From: Pseudomonas sp. GD03944
GTDB taxonomy: Bacteria > Pseudomonadota > Gammaproteobacteria > Pseudomonadales > Pseudomonadaceae
Length of the DNA: 64,000 nt
NCBI RefSeq assembly: GCF_029839275.1
Contig: NZ_JAOCAH010000001.1
Coordinates: forward strand, 124,001-188,000
Reading direction: 5' to 3'
Made by a program: the position numbers and the translations under genes. Each line of letters opens with the position of its first letter. The first letter of the stretch is position 1. Shown here piece by piece: positions 9,077-19,670 of the stretch. Under the pieces are notes generated by a model that was given only the letters and a program-made list of their open reading frames with translations, ran no database searches and was not told the origin of the DNA.

Positions 9077-9694
9077 TTACAGGCTCAGCGGACGGTTCGA
9101 CGCCTTGAGGAACTCGCGCTTGAGGTCTTCGTAGGTGTGCACTGCCGGGAACTGCGGGAACTCGCGGATCACGTTCTCCGGCGCATGGAACAGGATGCCG
9201 GCATGGGCTTCGCTGAGCATGGTGGTGTCGTTGTACGAGTCGCCAGCGGCGATCACGCGGTAATACAGGCTCTTGAAGGCGATGACCGACTGACGCTTGG
9301 GGTCTTTCTGGCGCAGTTGGTAGTCCACCACACGATCGGTTTCATCGGTGATCAGCTTGTGGCACAGCAGGGTCGGGAAGCCCAGTTGGCGCATCAGCGG
9401 CTGGGAGAATTCGTAGAAGGTGTCGGACAGGATCACCACCTGGAAACGCTCGCGCAGCCAGTCGACGAACTCCACCGCGCCGTCCAGCGGCTTGAGGGTG
9501 GCGATCACTTCCTGGATGTCCGACAGCTTCAGCCCGTGCTCGTCGAGAATGCGCAGGCGCTGCTTCATCAGCACGTCGTAGTCAGGGATGTCCCGGGTGG
9601 TCGCTTTCAGCGATTCGATGCCGGTTTTTTCCGCGAAGGCAATCCAGATTTCCGGGACCAACACGCCTTCCAGGTCAAGACACGCGATTTCCAC
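9077..9694 (-). CDS. thrH: Phosphoserine phosphatase / homoserine phosphotransferase
   Basis: 205 aa HAD-superfamily protein. Motif I is CLDLEGVL (D7 nucleophile, with Glu at the second acid position, DxEG instead of DxDxT), which is the ThrH signature. The later motif GDSYNDTTML supplies metal-binding aspartates. ThrH hydrolyses phosphoserine and can transfer the phosphate to homoserine, linking serine and threonine synthesis. Length matches the P. aeruginosa enzyme. Divergent from cysH across 220 bp, as in other pseudomonads. Confidence 0.93.
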   Translation of the reverse strand: MEIACLDLEGVLVPEIWIAFAEKTGIESLKATTRDIPDYDVLMKQRLRILDEHGLKLSDIQEVIATLKPLDGAVEFVDWLRERFQVVILSDTFYEFSQPLMRQLGFPTLLCHKLITDETDRVVDYQLRQKDPKRQSVIAFKSLYYRVIAAGDSYNDTTMLSEAHAGILFHAPENVIREFPQFPAVHTYEDLKREFLKASNRPLSL

Positions 9695-9914
9695 AGGACA
9701 CTCCTAGGTTGGGCTGAAAAGAAGGCCGCACTCTAGGGGCTGTTGCAGGGGCAGCGCAAGCGGCGTGCCCGCGAAAGCGCAGCGGCATCGGGCAGCGACT
9801 TATTCCTGAAAAGCAGGTGCACTGCTGTACTTGGTTATTTAGCCGTATAACGCGCTTTTGCTACCATCGCCGCACAAGACGCCCGACGTCACCATAACTA
9901 GGAAATTCAGCCTG

Positions 9915-10649
9915 ATGAGCCTTCCCTTCGATGCAGCCGAATTGGCGGCCACCTACGCCAGCAAGTCGCCGCAGGACATCCTCAAACTCGCTTTCGAGCA
10001 CTTCGGCGATGACCTGTGGATCTCCTTCAGCGGCGCCGAAGACGTGCTGCTGGTGGACATGGCCTGGAAACTCAACAAGAACGTCAAGGTGTTCAGCCTG
10101 GACACCGGCCGCCTGCACCCGGAAACCTACCGTTTCATCGAGCAGGTGCGCGACCACTACGGCATCGCCATCGAAGTGCTCTCCCCCGACGCCGCCGCGC
10201 TGCAGGCGATGGTCAAGGAAAAGGGCCTGTTCAGCTTCTACCGGGACGGCCATGGCGAGTGCTGCGGCATCCGCAAGACCGCACCGCTGCGCCGCAAGCT
10301 GTCCACCGTGAGCGCCTGGGCGACCGGCCAGCGCCGCGACCAGAGCCCGGGCACCCGCAGCCAGGTCGCCGTGGTCGAGATCGACGGCGCCTTCTCCACC
10401 CCGGACAAGCCGCTGTACAAGTTCAACCCGCTGGCGCAGATGAGCAGCGAAGACGTGTGGAACCACATCCGCATGCTGGAGATTCCCTACAACAGCCTGC
10501 ACGAACGCGGCTTCATCAGCATCGGTTGCGAACCCTGCACCCGTCCGGTGCTGCCGAACCAGCACGAGCGCGAAGGTCGCTGGTGGTGGGAGGAAGCCAC
10601 CCAGAAAGAATGTGGCCTGCACGCCGGCAACCTGATCAGCAAGATCTGA
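9915..10649 (+). CDS. cysH: Adenylyl-sulfate (APS) reductase
   Basis: 244 aa. Reduces APS to sulfite with thioredoxin in assimilatory sulfate reduction. The four [4Fe-4S] ligands that mark APS rather than PAPS reductases are present: adjacent C116-C117 (GECCGIRK) and C205-x2-C208 (GCEPCTRP). The catalytic cysteine is C233 in KECGLH. The N-terminal [10 protein letters not shown] is the adenylyl-binding PP-loop-like motif. The frame extends upstream to 9858, but the ATG at 9915 gives the usual N-terminus MSLPFD. Confidence 0.93.
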   Translation: MSLPFDAAELAATYASKSPQDILKLAFEHFGDDLWISFSGAEDVLLVDMAWKLNKNVKVFSLDTGRLHPETYRFIEQVRDHYGIAIEVLSPDAAALQAMVKEKGLFSFYRDGHGECCGIRKTAPLRRKLSTVSAWATGQRRDQSPGTRSQVAVVEIDGAFSTPDKPLYKFNPLAQMSSEDVWNHIRMLEIPYNSLHERGFISIGCEPCTRPVLPNQHEREGRWWWEEATQKECGLHAGNLISKI

Positions 10650-10672
10650 GGCCCCGCCGTCTTTCAGACCCT

Positions 10673-10700
10673 AACGGCCAGGCCTATGGACCTGGCCGTT
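10673..10700. terminator. Stem-loop between convergent cysH and the GAF reductase gene
   Basis: 10-bp perfect stem AACGGCCAGG/CCTGGCCGTT with an 8-nt loop, centred in the 61-bp gap of two convergent genes. Only weak T-richness follows on either side, so termination may be inefficient. Confidence 0.5.
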
Positions 10701-10710
10701 CATTTCCCCT

Positions 10711-11193
10711 TCAGCAGTCGGTAGCCGCCAGGAAGATCGCCGCCAGCGCTTCGATGCCCTGCTGATCAGCTTCGCCAAAACGCGCCAGGCGCGGGCTGTC
10801 CAGGTCCAGCACGCCGATCAGTCGACCCTCCTTCACCAGGGGCACCACCAGCTCGCTGTTGGACGCGCTGTCGCAGGCGATGTGCCCGGCGAAGGCATGC
10901 ACGTCCTCGACCCGCTGGGTCTGCCGGCTGGCAGCCGCCGTACCGCACACGCCACGGCCGAAGGGAATGCGCACGCAGGCTACCTTGCCCTGGAACGGGC
11001 CCAGCACCAGCTCCTCGCCGCGGGCCAGGTAGAAGCCGGCCCAGTTGAGGTCCTCCAGTTCCTGGAACAGAAACGCGGAAAACTGCGCGGCGTTGGCAAT
11101 GAAGTCGCGCTCATCGGCCAGCAGCGATTGCAGCTGTGCGGCCAGCAGCGGGTAGCCGTCGAGGCCTTGGCCCGCCTGGTTCAGATCGATCAT
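10711..11193 (-). CDS. msrC: Free methionine-(R)-sulfoxide reductase, GAF-domain type
   Basis: 160 aa single GAF domain. Reduces free methionine-R-sulfoxide with thioredoxin. The three redox cysteines C73, C83 and C107 keep exactly the 10- and 24-residue spacing of E. coli fRMsr (C84, C94, C118). The open frame extends 72 codons upstream, but that stretch overlaps the neighbouring ATPase gene and is low complexity. The ATG at 11193 overlaps the ATPase stop (ATGA), pointing to translational coupling. A cytoplasmic antioxidant repair enzyme. Confidence 0.88.
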   Translation of the reverse strand: MIDLNQAGQGLDGYPLLAAQLQSLLADERDFIANAAQFSAFLFQELEDLNWAGFYLARGEELVLGPFQGKVACVRIPFGRGVCGTAAASRQTQRVEDVHAFAGHIACDSASNSELVVPLVKEGRLIGVLDLDSPRLARFGEADQQGIEALAAIFLAATDC

Positions 11194-12077
11194 GCGTTCT
11201 CCAGCATTTTGAGCCCGACCCATTGCCGGGCGAATTGGTAGGCACATCGGCCATTGCGGTTGCCGCGGCCCAGGGCCCAGCGGATGGCGGCCTTCTCCAG
11301 GTCCTCGTCCCACTGCCACTGCAGGCCGGCCTGCCTGGCCTGGACGTCGACCCAGTGGCGCACCACGTCGAGGAAGTGTTCCTGGCTGAAGGGGTAGAAC
11401 GACAGCCACAGGCCGAAACGGTCGGACAGCGCGATCTTGTCTTCCACCGCCTCGTTCGGGTGCAGCTCGCCGTCCACCATCTGCCAGTTTTCGTTGTCGC
11501 TCTGCTTCTCCGGCACCAGGTGGCGGCGGTTGGAGGTGGCGTACAGCAGGACGTTTTCCGGCGCCCGCTCCAGCGAGCCGTCAAGTACGCTTTTCAGCAC
11601 TCGGTAGTCGCCCTCGCCCGCTTCGAACGACAGGTCGTCACAGAACAGCACGAAGCGCTGCGGCAGCTTGGTCAGCAGTTCGACCACCCGCGGCAGGTCG
11701 GCCAGGTGGTCGCGCTCGATTTCGATCAGGCGCAGGCCGTTGGCCGCGTGGGCCGCCAGCAAGGCGCGCACCAGGGACGATTTGCCCGTGCCACGTGCGC
11801 CCCAGAGCAGCGCGTGGTTGGCCGGCAGGCCCTGGACGAACTGGCGGGTGTTGCGCGCCAGCTGCTCGCGCTGGGTGTCCACGCCGATCAGGTCGTCCAG
11901 GTTCAGGTCCAGGCTGACCCGCAGCGGCTGCAGGTAGCCGCTGCGGCCCTCGCGGTGCCAGCGGGCCGCCAGGCTCTGCTGCCAGTCGATGTCATCGCGC
12001 TGGGCCGGCAGCAGCGGCTCGAGGCGGGTCAGCACGCGCTCGGCACGCTGCAGAAAAGCGTTCAATTGGGAATCCAT
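11190..12077 (-). CDS. DUF815-family AAA-type ATPase
   Basis: 295 aa. Walker A is WGARGTGKSS at residues 92-101, Walker B is VLFCDDLSFE, and there is a sensor-like LLYATSNRRH and a C-terminal helical domain. This is the DUF815 family, whose biochemical role is not established. It overlaps the downstream free-methionine-sulfoxide reductase by 4 nt and so is probably co-expressed with it. It is divergent from sagS, with about 107 bp between the two starts. Confidence 0.82.
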   Translation of the reverse strand: MDSQLNAFLQRAERVLTRLEPLLPAQRDDIDWQQSLAARWHREGRSGYLQPLRVSLDLNLDDLIGVDTQREQLARNTRQFVQGLPANHALLWGARGTGKSSLVRALLAAHAANGLRLIEIERDHLADLPRVVELLTKLPQRFVLFCDDLSFEAGEGDYRVLKSVLDGSLERAPENVLLYATSNRRHLVPEKQSDNENWQMVDGELHPNEAVEDKIALSDRFGLWLSFYPFSQEHFLDVVRHWVDVQARQAGLQWQWDEDLEKAAIRWALGRGNRNGRCAYQFARQWVGLKMLENA

Positions 12078-12184
12078 GACGTGTTCCTCAAGGGGGATCT
12101 AAGCACCGTGCTCCCCCCTGCCGAGAGAGGGGGGAGATGGGCTATGCTAGGCAGGCGGACGGACACGGGGCAACACACTCACTC

Positions 12185-14489
<2,305 letters not shown>

Positions 14490-14503
<14 letters not shown>

Positions 14504-14960
14504 TGAAGCGGTCGAGCAAGGCGCCGACCTGATCGCGCAACGCCGCCAGTTCGTCGGCGCTCACGCCCTGCTCGCAGAGCAATTGGTTCTTCAATGGCAG
14601 TACCTGCTCACGCAGCGCCTGCCCGGCCTCGGTCAGCCCCAGGTGCACCTCGCGCTCATCGCTGCGCGAACGCGTGCGCAGCAGGAACCCGAGCTGCTCC
14701 AGACGTTTCAACAGCGGCGTCAGCGTCCCGGAATCGAGCAGCAGGCGCTCGCCGAGGGCCTTGACCGTCGGCTGGGCCGGCAGCGCCCCCTGCCACTCCC
14801 ACAGCACCAGCATCACCAGGTACTGCGGGTAGGTCAGGTTGAGCCGGTCGAGCATCGGCTTGTAGCCACGGATGACCGTGCGCGAGGCGGCGTAGAGCTT
14901 GAAGCACAGCTGGTTGTCCAGCAGCAGCGCCGCCTCGGTATCGAACAGCGGCTCGGTCAT
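14490..14960 (-). CDS. ospR: MarR-family oxidative-stress regulator OspR
   Basis: 156 aa OhrR-type MarR repressor. The sensing cysteine C19 (NQLCFKLY) and a second cysteine C129 (LLCEQG) are 110 residues apart, the same spacing as C24 and C134 of P. aeruginosa OspR. The winged helix is around residues 65-105 ([29 protein letters not shown]). Peroxide oxidation of the first cysteine releases DNA. Its ATG overlaps the gpx stop (ATGA), so the repressor is made from the gpx transcript. A tandem operator lies in front of gpx, implying autoregulation. Confidence 0.88.
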
Positions 14961-15442
14961 TTGAGCAGCGCTTCGATCTCGGCCGTCAGGTCTTCCGGCT
15001 TGGTGGTCGGCGCGAAACGCTTGACCTGCTTGCCGTCGGCGCTGACCAGGAACTTGGTGAAATTCCACTTGATACCCTGGCTGCCAAGCAGACCGGGGGC
15101 GCGCTTCTTCAGCTGCACGTACAGCGGGTGGGCCTGGGCGCCGTTGACGTCGATCTTCTTGAACAGCGGGAAGCTCACGCCGAAGTTCAGCTCGCAGAAC
15201 TCGGAAATCGTCCCTTCGTTGCCCGGCTCCTGCTTGCCGAACTGGTTGCACGGGAAGCCGACGACCACCAGCCCCTGGTCCTTGTACTGCTGCCACAGGT
15301 TTTCCAGGCCCTTGTACTGCGGGGTGAAACCGCATTTGCTGGCGGTATTGACCACCAGCACAGCCTTGCCGCCGAAATCGCCGAGGGTTTTCTGTTCGCC
15401 CTGGATGGTGGTGACCGGGATATCGAAGAGTTCGTTGCTCAT
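14957..15442 (-). CDS. gpx: Glutathione/thioredoxin-dependent peroxidase
   Basis: 161 aa Cys-type GPx. Peroxidatic C37 in ASKCGFT, glutamine Q71 (KQEPG), and W126-N127 in KWNFTKF complete the catalytic tetrad. C83, 46 residues after C37, is placed as the resolving cysteine of thioredoxin-dependent members. Reduces organic and hydrogen peroxides. First gene of a two-gene unit with ospR; the start codon is about 40 nt from the edge of the palindromic operator, so repression by OspR is expected. Confidence 0.9.
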   Translation of the reverse strand: MSNELFDIPVTTIQGEQKTLGDFGGKAVLVVNTASKCGFTPQYKGLENLWQQYKDQGLVVVGFPCNQFGKQEPGNEGTISEFCELNFGVSFPLFKKIDVNGAQAHPLYVQLKKRAPGLLGSQGIKWNFTKFLVSADGKQVKRFAPTTKPEDLTAEIEALLK

Positions 15443-15482
15443 GCGGGGTCGTCTCGGGAGAGAAAAGGTGCACTCAAAGTAG

Positions 15483-15516
15483 CGTGCAATTGAATTGCAT
15501 GCAATTCAATTGCACG
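15483..15516. promoter_or_regulatory. OspR/OhrR-type tandem operator (34-bp perfect palindrome)
   Basis: A 34-bp perfect palindrome upstream of gpx. It consists of two abutting 15-mers, TGCAATTGAATTGCA (15485-15499) and TGCAATTCAATTGCA (15500-15514), each an inverted repeat of TGCAATT around one central base. OhrR-family boxes have the form TACAATT-N-AATTGTA, so this fits two adjacent OspR dimer sites. The operator role is inferred from motif and position. Confidence 0.8.
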
Positions 15517-15522
15517 AAAATA

Positions 15523-15543
15523 AGGCCCGCTGATAGCGGGCCT
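15523..15543 (-). terminator. Rho-independent terminator of msrB
   Basis: Read on the minus strand: 9-bp perfect stem AGGCCCGCT/AGCGGGCCT, 3-nt loop, followed by TTATTTTC. Located 20 bp after the msrB stop and just before the gpx operator, it insulates the two units. Confidence 0.8.
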
Positions 15544-15562
15544 GTGCCTCGACGCTATGCCG

Positions 15563-15964
15563 TCACTCGGCGTCGCGCGGTATCAGTTTCAGTGACACCG
15601 AGTTGATGCAGTAACGCAGGCCGGTGGGCGCCGGACCATCCGGGAACACGTGCCCCAGGTGGGCATCGCACTTGGCGCATTTGACTTCGATGCGGTGCAT
15701 GCCGTGGCTGAAATCGTCCAGGCTGGCGATGGCGTCGTCACTGACCGGCTGGAAGTAGCTCGGCCAGCCGCTGCCGGAGTCGTACTTGGCATCGGAATCG
15801 AACAGTGCCGTGCCGCAGCAGGCGCAGTGATAGAGGCCCGGGGTCTTGCTGTCATGGTATTCACCGGTAAAAGCACGTTCGGTGCCCCCCAGGCGACAGA
15901 CATGGAACTGCGTGTCCGACAGTTCTTCGCGCCAGGCTTCCAGCGGTTTTTCGAGCTTGTCCAC
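15563..15964 (-). CDS. msrB: Peptide methionine-(R)-sulfoxide reductase
   Basis: 133 aa. Repairs methionine-R-sulfoxide in proteins. Zinc is held by C47/C50 (CACC) and C96/C99 (CAKC); the catalytic cysteine is C119 in [15 protein letters not shown] is the substrate-loop signature. It uses a GTG start at 15964, with AGGAG 8 nt upstream. A terminator-like hairpin sits in its leader. Same orientation as gpx-ospR, but separated from them by its own terminator. Confidence 0.92.
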   Translation of the reverse strand: MDKLEKPLEAWREELSDTQFHVCRLGGTERAFTGEYHDSKTPGLYHCACCGTALFDSDAKYDSGSGWPSYFQPVSDDAIASLDDFSHGMHRIEVKCAKCDAHLGHVFPDGPAPTGLRYCINSVSLKLIPRDAE

Positions 15965-15983
15965 AGGCTGGTCTCCTCAACAG

Positions 15984-16020
15984 AAAAAAGCCCGACCTGT
16001 ACCTTTGCCAAGGTCGGGCT
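15984..16020 (-). promoter_or_regulatory. Terminator-like hairpin in the msrB leader (possible attenuator)
   Basis: On the minus strand: 10-bp perfect stem AGCCCGACCT/AGGTCGGGCT (16020-16011 and 15998-15989) with a 12-nt loop, followed directly by a T-run (15988-15984). It ends 20 nt before the msrB GTG, and the ribosome-binding site follows it. No minus-strand gene lies upstream for it to terminate, because the next gene (alaA) is on the plus strand. It is therefore either a leader attenuator for msrB or a barrier to antisense transcription out of alaA. Confidence 0.6.
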
Positions 16021-16229
16021 GCCACGTATCATTCGCCCCCAGTCTGTCACTGGTATCACACCCTGCCAAGGCTTCGCGGATCGCAGGAAGGCCAGGGCAC
16101 CCGGTTCGGCCGCTCCTGCGCAACGGACACACCGTTTCGCCACGCCACCGCCATGCCCTCGCCCCTTCGACGATTCGCCAGCCGCACCCCGGGTGTCGCG
16201 CGGTATTTCCTCATTTCGGGATCACTCAC

Positions 16230-17441
16230 ATGCAACTCAGCAAATCGAACAAGCTCGCCAATGTCTGCTACGACATTCGTGGGCCCGTGCTCAAGCACGC
16301 CAAGCGCCTGGAAGAGGAAGGCCACCGCATCCTCAAGCTGAACATCGGCAACCCGGCGCCGTTCGGTTTCGAAGCCCCGGAAGAAATTCTCCAGGACGTG
16401 ATCCGCAACCTGCCCACCGCCCAGGGCTACAGCGACTCCAAGGGTCTGTTCAGCGCGCGCAAGGCGGTGATGCAGTACTACCAGCAGAAGCAGGTCGAAG
16501 GCGTCGGCATCGAGGACATCTACCTGGGTAACGGTGTGTCCGAGCTGATCGTCATGGCCATGCAGGCCCTGCTCAACAACGGCGACGAAGTGCTGATCCC
16601 CGCCCCGGACTACCCGCTGTGGACCGCCGCCGTGGCGCTGTCCGGCGGCAAGCCGGTGCATTACCTGTGCGACGAGCAGGCCGGCTGGTTCCCGGACGTC
16701 GCCGACATGCGCGCCAAGATCACCCCCAACACCAAGGCTCTGGTGCTGATCAACCCGAACAATCCCACGGGCGCGGTGTACTCGCGCGAAGTCCTGATGG
16801 ACATCGTGGAGCTGGCGCGCCAGCACAACCTGGTGCTGTTCTCCGACGAGATCTACGACAAGATCCTCTACGACGAGGCCCAGCACATCTCCACCGCCTC
16901 CCTGGCGCCGGACGTGCTCTGCCTGACCTTCAACGGCCTGTCGAAGTCCTACCGTGTCGCCGGCTTCCGCTCCGGCTGGGTGGCGATCTCCGGTCCCAAG
17001 CACCGGGCCCAGAGCTACATCGAAGGCCTGGATATCCTGGCCAACATGCGCCTGTGCGCCAACGTGCCGAGCCAGCACGCGATCCAGACCGCCCTCGGCG
17101 GCTACCAGAGCATCAACGACCTGGTACTGCCCAACGGCCGTCTGCTGGAGCAGCGCAACCGCACCTGGGAACTGCTCAACGACATTCCCGGGGTCAGCTG
17201 CGTCAAGCCCATGGGCGCGCTGTACGCCTTTCCGAAGATCGACCCGAAGGTCTGTCCGATCCACAACGACGAGAAGTTCGTCCTCGACCTGCTGCTTTCC
17301 GAAAAGCTGCTGATCGTCCAGGGCACTGCCTTCAACTGGCCGTGGCCGGACCACTTCCGGGTGGTCACCCTGCCCCGGGTCGACGACCTGGAGCAGGCCA
17401 TCGGCCGCATCGGCAACTTCCTCAAGTCCTACCGCCAGTAA
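16230..17441 (+). CDS. alaA: Alanine-type PLP aminotransferase
   Basis: 403 aa class I/II aminotransferase, closest in pattern to AlaA/YfbQ (glutamate-pyruvate transaminase). The PLP lysine is K239 in NGLSKSYRVAGFRSGW; the NPNNPTG motif is near 175-181, SDEIYD near 205, and an Arg late in the protein (DHFRVVTLP) would bind the substrate carboxylate. The start at 16230 gives MQLSKSNKL, the usual N-terminus; in-frame sequence further upstream is not protein-like. Likely co-transcribed with the dehydrogenase 12 nt downstream. Substrate assignment is by family. Confidence 0.83.
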   Translation: MQLSKSNKLANVCYDIRGPVLKHAKRLEEEGHRILKLNIGNPAPFGFEAPEEILQDVIRNLPTAQGYSDSKGLFSARKAVMQYYQQKQVEGVGIEDIYLGNGVSELIVMAMQALLNNGDEVLIPAPDYPLWTAAVALSGGKPVHYLCDEQAGWFPDVADMRAKITPNTKALVLINPNNPTGAVYSREVLMDIVELARQHNLVLFSDEIYDKILYDEAQHISTASLAPDVLCLTFNGLSKSYRVAGFRSGWVAISGPKHRAQSYIEGLDILANMRLCANVPSQHAIQTALGGYQSINDLVLPNGRLLEQRNRTWELLNDIPGVSCVKPMGALYAFPKIDPKVCPIHNDEKFVLDLLLSEKLLIVQGTAFNWPWPDHFRVVTLPRVDDLEQAIGRIGNFLKSYRQ

Positions 17442-17453
17442 GACGGCGCCGCC

Positions 17454-18197
17454 ATGACCCAGGCCAGACGCTACCTGTTGACCGGCGCCAGCTCCGGCAT
17501 CGGTGCGGCCCTGGCCCGTGAACTGGCGTCCCGCGGCTATGACCTGGCGCTGGCCGCCCGCCGCGAAGAGAGCCTGCAGCAGTTGGCTGCCCAGTTGACC
17601 GCGGACTTCGGCCACAAGGCTGTCGTGCTGCCGCTGGACGTGACCGATTACGCTGCCTGCCAGGACACCATCGGGCTGGCCCACAACGCCCTGGGCGGCC
17701 TGGACGGGATCGTCGCCAACGCTGGCATCGGCCTCTCCGGCAAGGCTGGCAGCGGGCGCTTCGAGCGCTACCGGCAGACCGTGGAAACCAACCTGCTGGG
17801 CGCGATCGCCTGCCTGGACGCCGCCACCGAGCTGTTCCGTGAGCAGGGTCATGGCCACCTCGTGGCCATCGCCTCGGTGGCCGGCAAGCGCGGCCTGCCG
17901 GGCACGGCAGGCTATTCGGCGAGCAAGGCCGGGCTGATCAGTTACATGGAAGCCCTGGCGCTGGAGCTGCACCGCAGCCCCCTCGACACCACCCTGCTCC
18001 TGCCGGGCTACATCGACACCCCGATCAACCAGAATGGCGGCCCCCGGCCGTTCCTCATCGGTGTCGAACGCGGCGCCCGGCTGATCGCCGACCACATCGA
18101 CGCACGCACGCGCAGCGCCTACGTCCCGGGCTGGCCCTGGGCACTGATCGGCCGCCTGCTGCCGCTTCTCCCCACCTCACTGATGGCCAGGCTCTGA
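17454..18197 (+). CDS. Short-chain dehydrogenase/reductase
   Basis: 247 aa classical SDR. Cofactor motif TGASSGIG at 10-17, NAG at 89-91, catalytic S141, Y154 and K158 (YSASK). R36-R37 after the second strand suggest NADP(H) preference. The C-terminal tail (WPWALIGRLLPLLPTSLMARL) is hydrophobic, as in SDRs that sit at membranes. Follows alaA by 12 nt and overlaps the next gene by 1 nt (TGATG). Substrate not inferable. Confidence 0.85.
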   Translation: MTQARRYLLTGASSGIGAALARELASRGYDLALAARREESLQQLAAQLTADFGHKAVVLPLDVTDYAACQDTIGLAHNALGGLDGIVANAGIGLSGKAGSGRFERYRQTVETNLLGAIACLDAATELFREQGHGHLVAIASVAGKRGLPGTAGYSASKAGLISYMEALALELHRSPLDTTLLLPGYIDTPINQNGGPRPFLIGVERGARLIADHIDARTRSAYVPGWPWALIGRLLPLLPTSLMARL

Positions 18198-18649
18198 TGG
18201 ACCTCCAGATCGACGATTTCTACAAGGATGCGGCCAGCGGCCTGCTGATGCTGTACCAGGCCTTCCCGCGCAAGATGGCGCTGTACATCGAAGACCTGAT
18301 CGGCCGGGAAGAGCCCGACGAGTTCGGCCTGCCGAGCAAACGCCACGAAAGTTGCCTGGGCGCCCTGCTGTGGCTGGCCGAGGAAGGCTACATCCGCTTC
18401 GATTCGACCATCGGTTACGACGCCCTCGACCAGGCTGTGCTTACCGAAAAGGGCTTCCTGCGCCTGAGCCGCGGGGTGCCTCACGCCCTGCGCGACGGCG
18501 AGCCGTTGCCCGCCAGCGTACGCCGCGTACAGGCCACGCTGGCCTTCCAGTTGCGCGAATCCCTGGCCCAGCAACATGGCGAACGAATTGCCCGGCTGAC
18601 CCGCCTGCTTTTCGAAAGCACCCTCTCTGGCGCGGGCGACACAGTTTGA
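18197..18649 (+). CDS. Conserved hypothetical protein
   Basis: 150 aa, soluble, with no signal peptide or TM helix. It begins MDLQIDDFYKDAASGLLMLYQAFP and has a central part (LGALLWLAEEGYIRF) that resembles a winged-helix-like element, followed by acidic/basic helices. No catalytic motif recognised. It is the third gene of the alaA-SDR unit, its ATG sharing one base with the dehydrogenase stop. Coding use matches its neighbours, so it is a genuine gene rather than a spurious ORF. Confidence 0.75.
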   Translation: MDLQIDDFYKDAASGLLMLYQAFPRKMALYIEDLIGREEPDEFGLPSKRHESCLGALLWLAEEGYIRFDSTIGYDALDQAVLTEKGFLRLSRGVPHALRDGEPLPASVRRVQATLAFQLRESLAQQHGERIARLTRLLFESTLSGAGDTV

Positions 18650-18662
18650 AATAGTCCCTGAG

Positions 18663-18691
18663 TTGAAGATGCCTGGGGCGCACCCTTATAT
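18663..18691 (+). promoter_or_regulatory. Candidate sigma-32 (heat-shock) promoter of htpX
   Basis: TTGAAG (18663-18668), 14-nt spacer, CCCTTATAT (18683-18691), close to the heat-shock pattern CTTGAA-N12-14-CCCCATNT. It lies about 50 bp before the htpX ATG. Expected for an RpoH-regulated protease, but the -10 box has two mismatches. Confidence 0.4.
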
Positions 18692-18741
18692 AGCCCGCAT
18701 TAGCCGTACGTCTTTTTTCCCGTGAGGAGTAGTTTCACACC

Positions 18742-19614
18742 ATGATGCGCATTTTGCTGTTCCTGGCCACTAACGTGGCGGTGCTGATCATCGCCAGCAT
18801 CACCCTCAAACTGCTGGGGGTCGATCGCTTCACCGGTCAGAACCATGGCAGCCTGCTGATCTTCTGCGCCGTGTTCGGCTTCGCCGGCTCGCTGGTCTCT
18901 CTGTTCATCTCCAAGTGGATGGCGAAGATGAGCACCGGCACCGAGATCATCACCCAACCGCGCACCCGCCACGAACAATGGCTGCTGCAGACCGTCGAAG
19001 AACTGTCCCGCGACGCCGGCATCAAGATGCCGGAAGTGGGTATCTTCCCGGCCTACGAGTCCAACGCCTTCGCCACCGGCTGGAACAAGAACGACGCCCT
19101 CGTCGCGGTCAGCCAGGGCCTGCTGGAGCGTTTCTCCCCCGATGAAGTGCGCGCCGTACTGGCCCACGAGATCGGCCACGTCGCCAACGGCGACATGGTC
19201 ACCCTGGCGCTGATCCAGGGTGTGGTGAACACCTTCGTGATGTTCTTCGCCCGCATCTTCGGCAACTTCGTCGACAAGGCAATCCTGAAGAACGAAGACG
19301 GCCATGGCATCGGCTACTTCGTGGCGACCATCTTCGCCGAACTGGTCCTGGGCATCCTGGCCAGCATCATCGTCATGTGGTTCTCGCGCAAACGCGAGTT
19401 CAAGGCCGACGAAGCCGGCGCCCGACTGGCCGGTACCGGCGCCATGATCGCCGCCCTGCAGCGCCTGCGTGCCGAACAGGGCGTGCCGGTGCAGATGCCC
19501 AGCAGCCTGACGGCGTTCGGTATCAACGGTGGCCTGAAGAATGGCCTGGCTGGCCTGCTGATGACCCACCCGCCGCTGGAAGAGCGTATCGAAGCCCTGC
19601 GTCAGCGCGGCTAA
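18742..19614 (+). CDS. htpX: Membrane zinc metalloprotease HtpX
   Basis: 290 aa inner-membrane M48 protease for quality control of misfolded membrane proteins. Two N-terminal TM helices (about 4-25 and 38-58), zinc motif HEIGH at 142-146, two more TM helices ([35 protein letters not shown]), and the third zinc ligand Glu in [10 protein letters not shown]. The ribosome-binding site GAGGAG is clear before the ATG. Ends in a strong terminator shared with convergent tpm. Confidence 0.93.
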   Translation: MMRILLFLATNVAVLIIASITLKLLGVDRFTGQNHGSLLIFCAVFGFAGSLVSLFISKWMAKMSTGTEIITQPRTRHEQWLLQTVEELSRDAGIKMPEVGIFPAYESNAFATGWNKNDALVAVSQGLLERFSPDEVRAVLAHEIGHVANGDMVTLALIQGVVNTFVMFFARIFGNFVDKAILKNEDGHGIGYFVATIFAELVLGILASIIVMWFSRKREFKADEAGARLAGTGAMIAALQRLRAEQGVPVQMPSSLTAFGINGGLKNGLAGLLMTHPPLEERIEALRQRG

Positions 19615-19628
19615 GACCGGCAGCAACG

Positions 19629-19656
19629 AAAAAGGCGACCCTCGGGTCGCCTTTTT
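19629..19656. terminator. Bidirectional terminator between htpX and tpm
   Basis: 12-bp stem AAAAAGGCGACC/GGTCGCCTTTTT with loop CTCG, A- and T-runs on both sides, between convergent genes. Confidence 0.85.
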
Positions 19657-19670
19657 TCATGGTGCAGCAG

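Noticed and set aside
9823..9867. Sigma-70 promoter of cysH around TATAAC
   Set aside because: No acceptable -35 box at the right distance; cannot be supported by eye.
16056..18095. 679-aa minus-strand frame across alaA and the dehydrogenase
   Set aside because: Spans two real genes and their gap; no recognisable domain.
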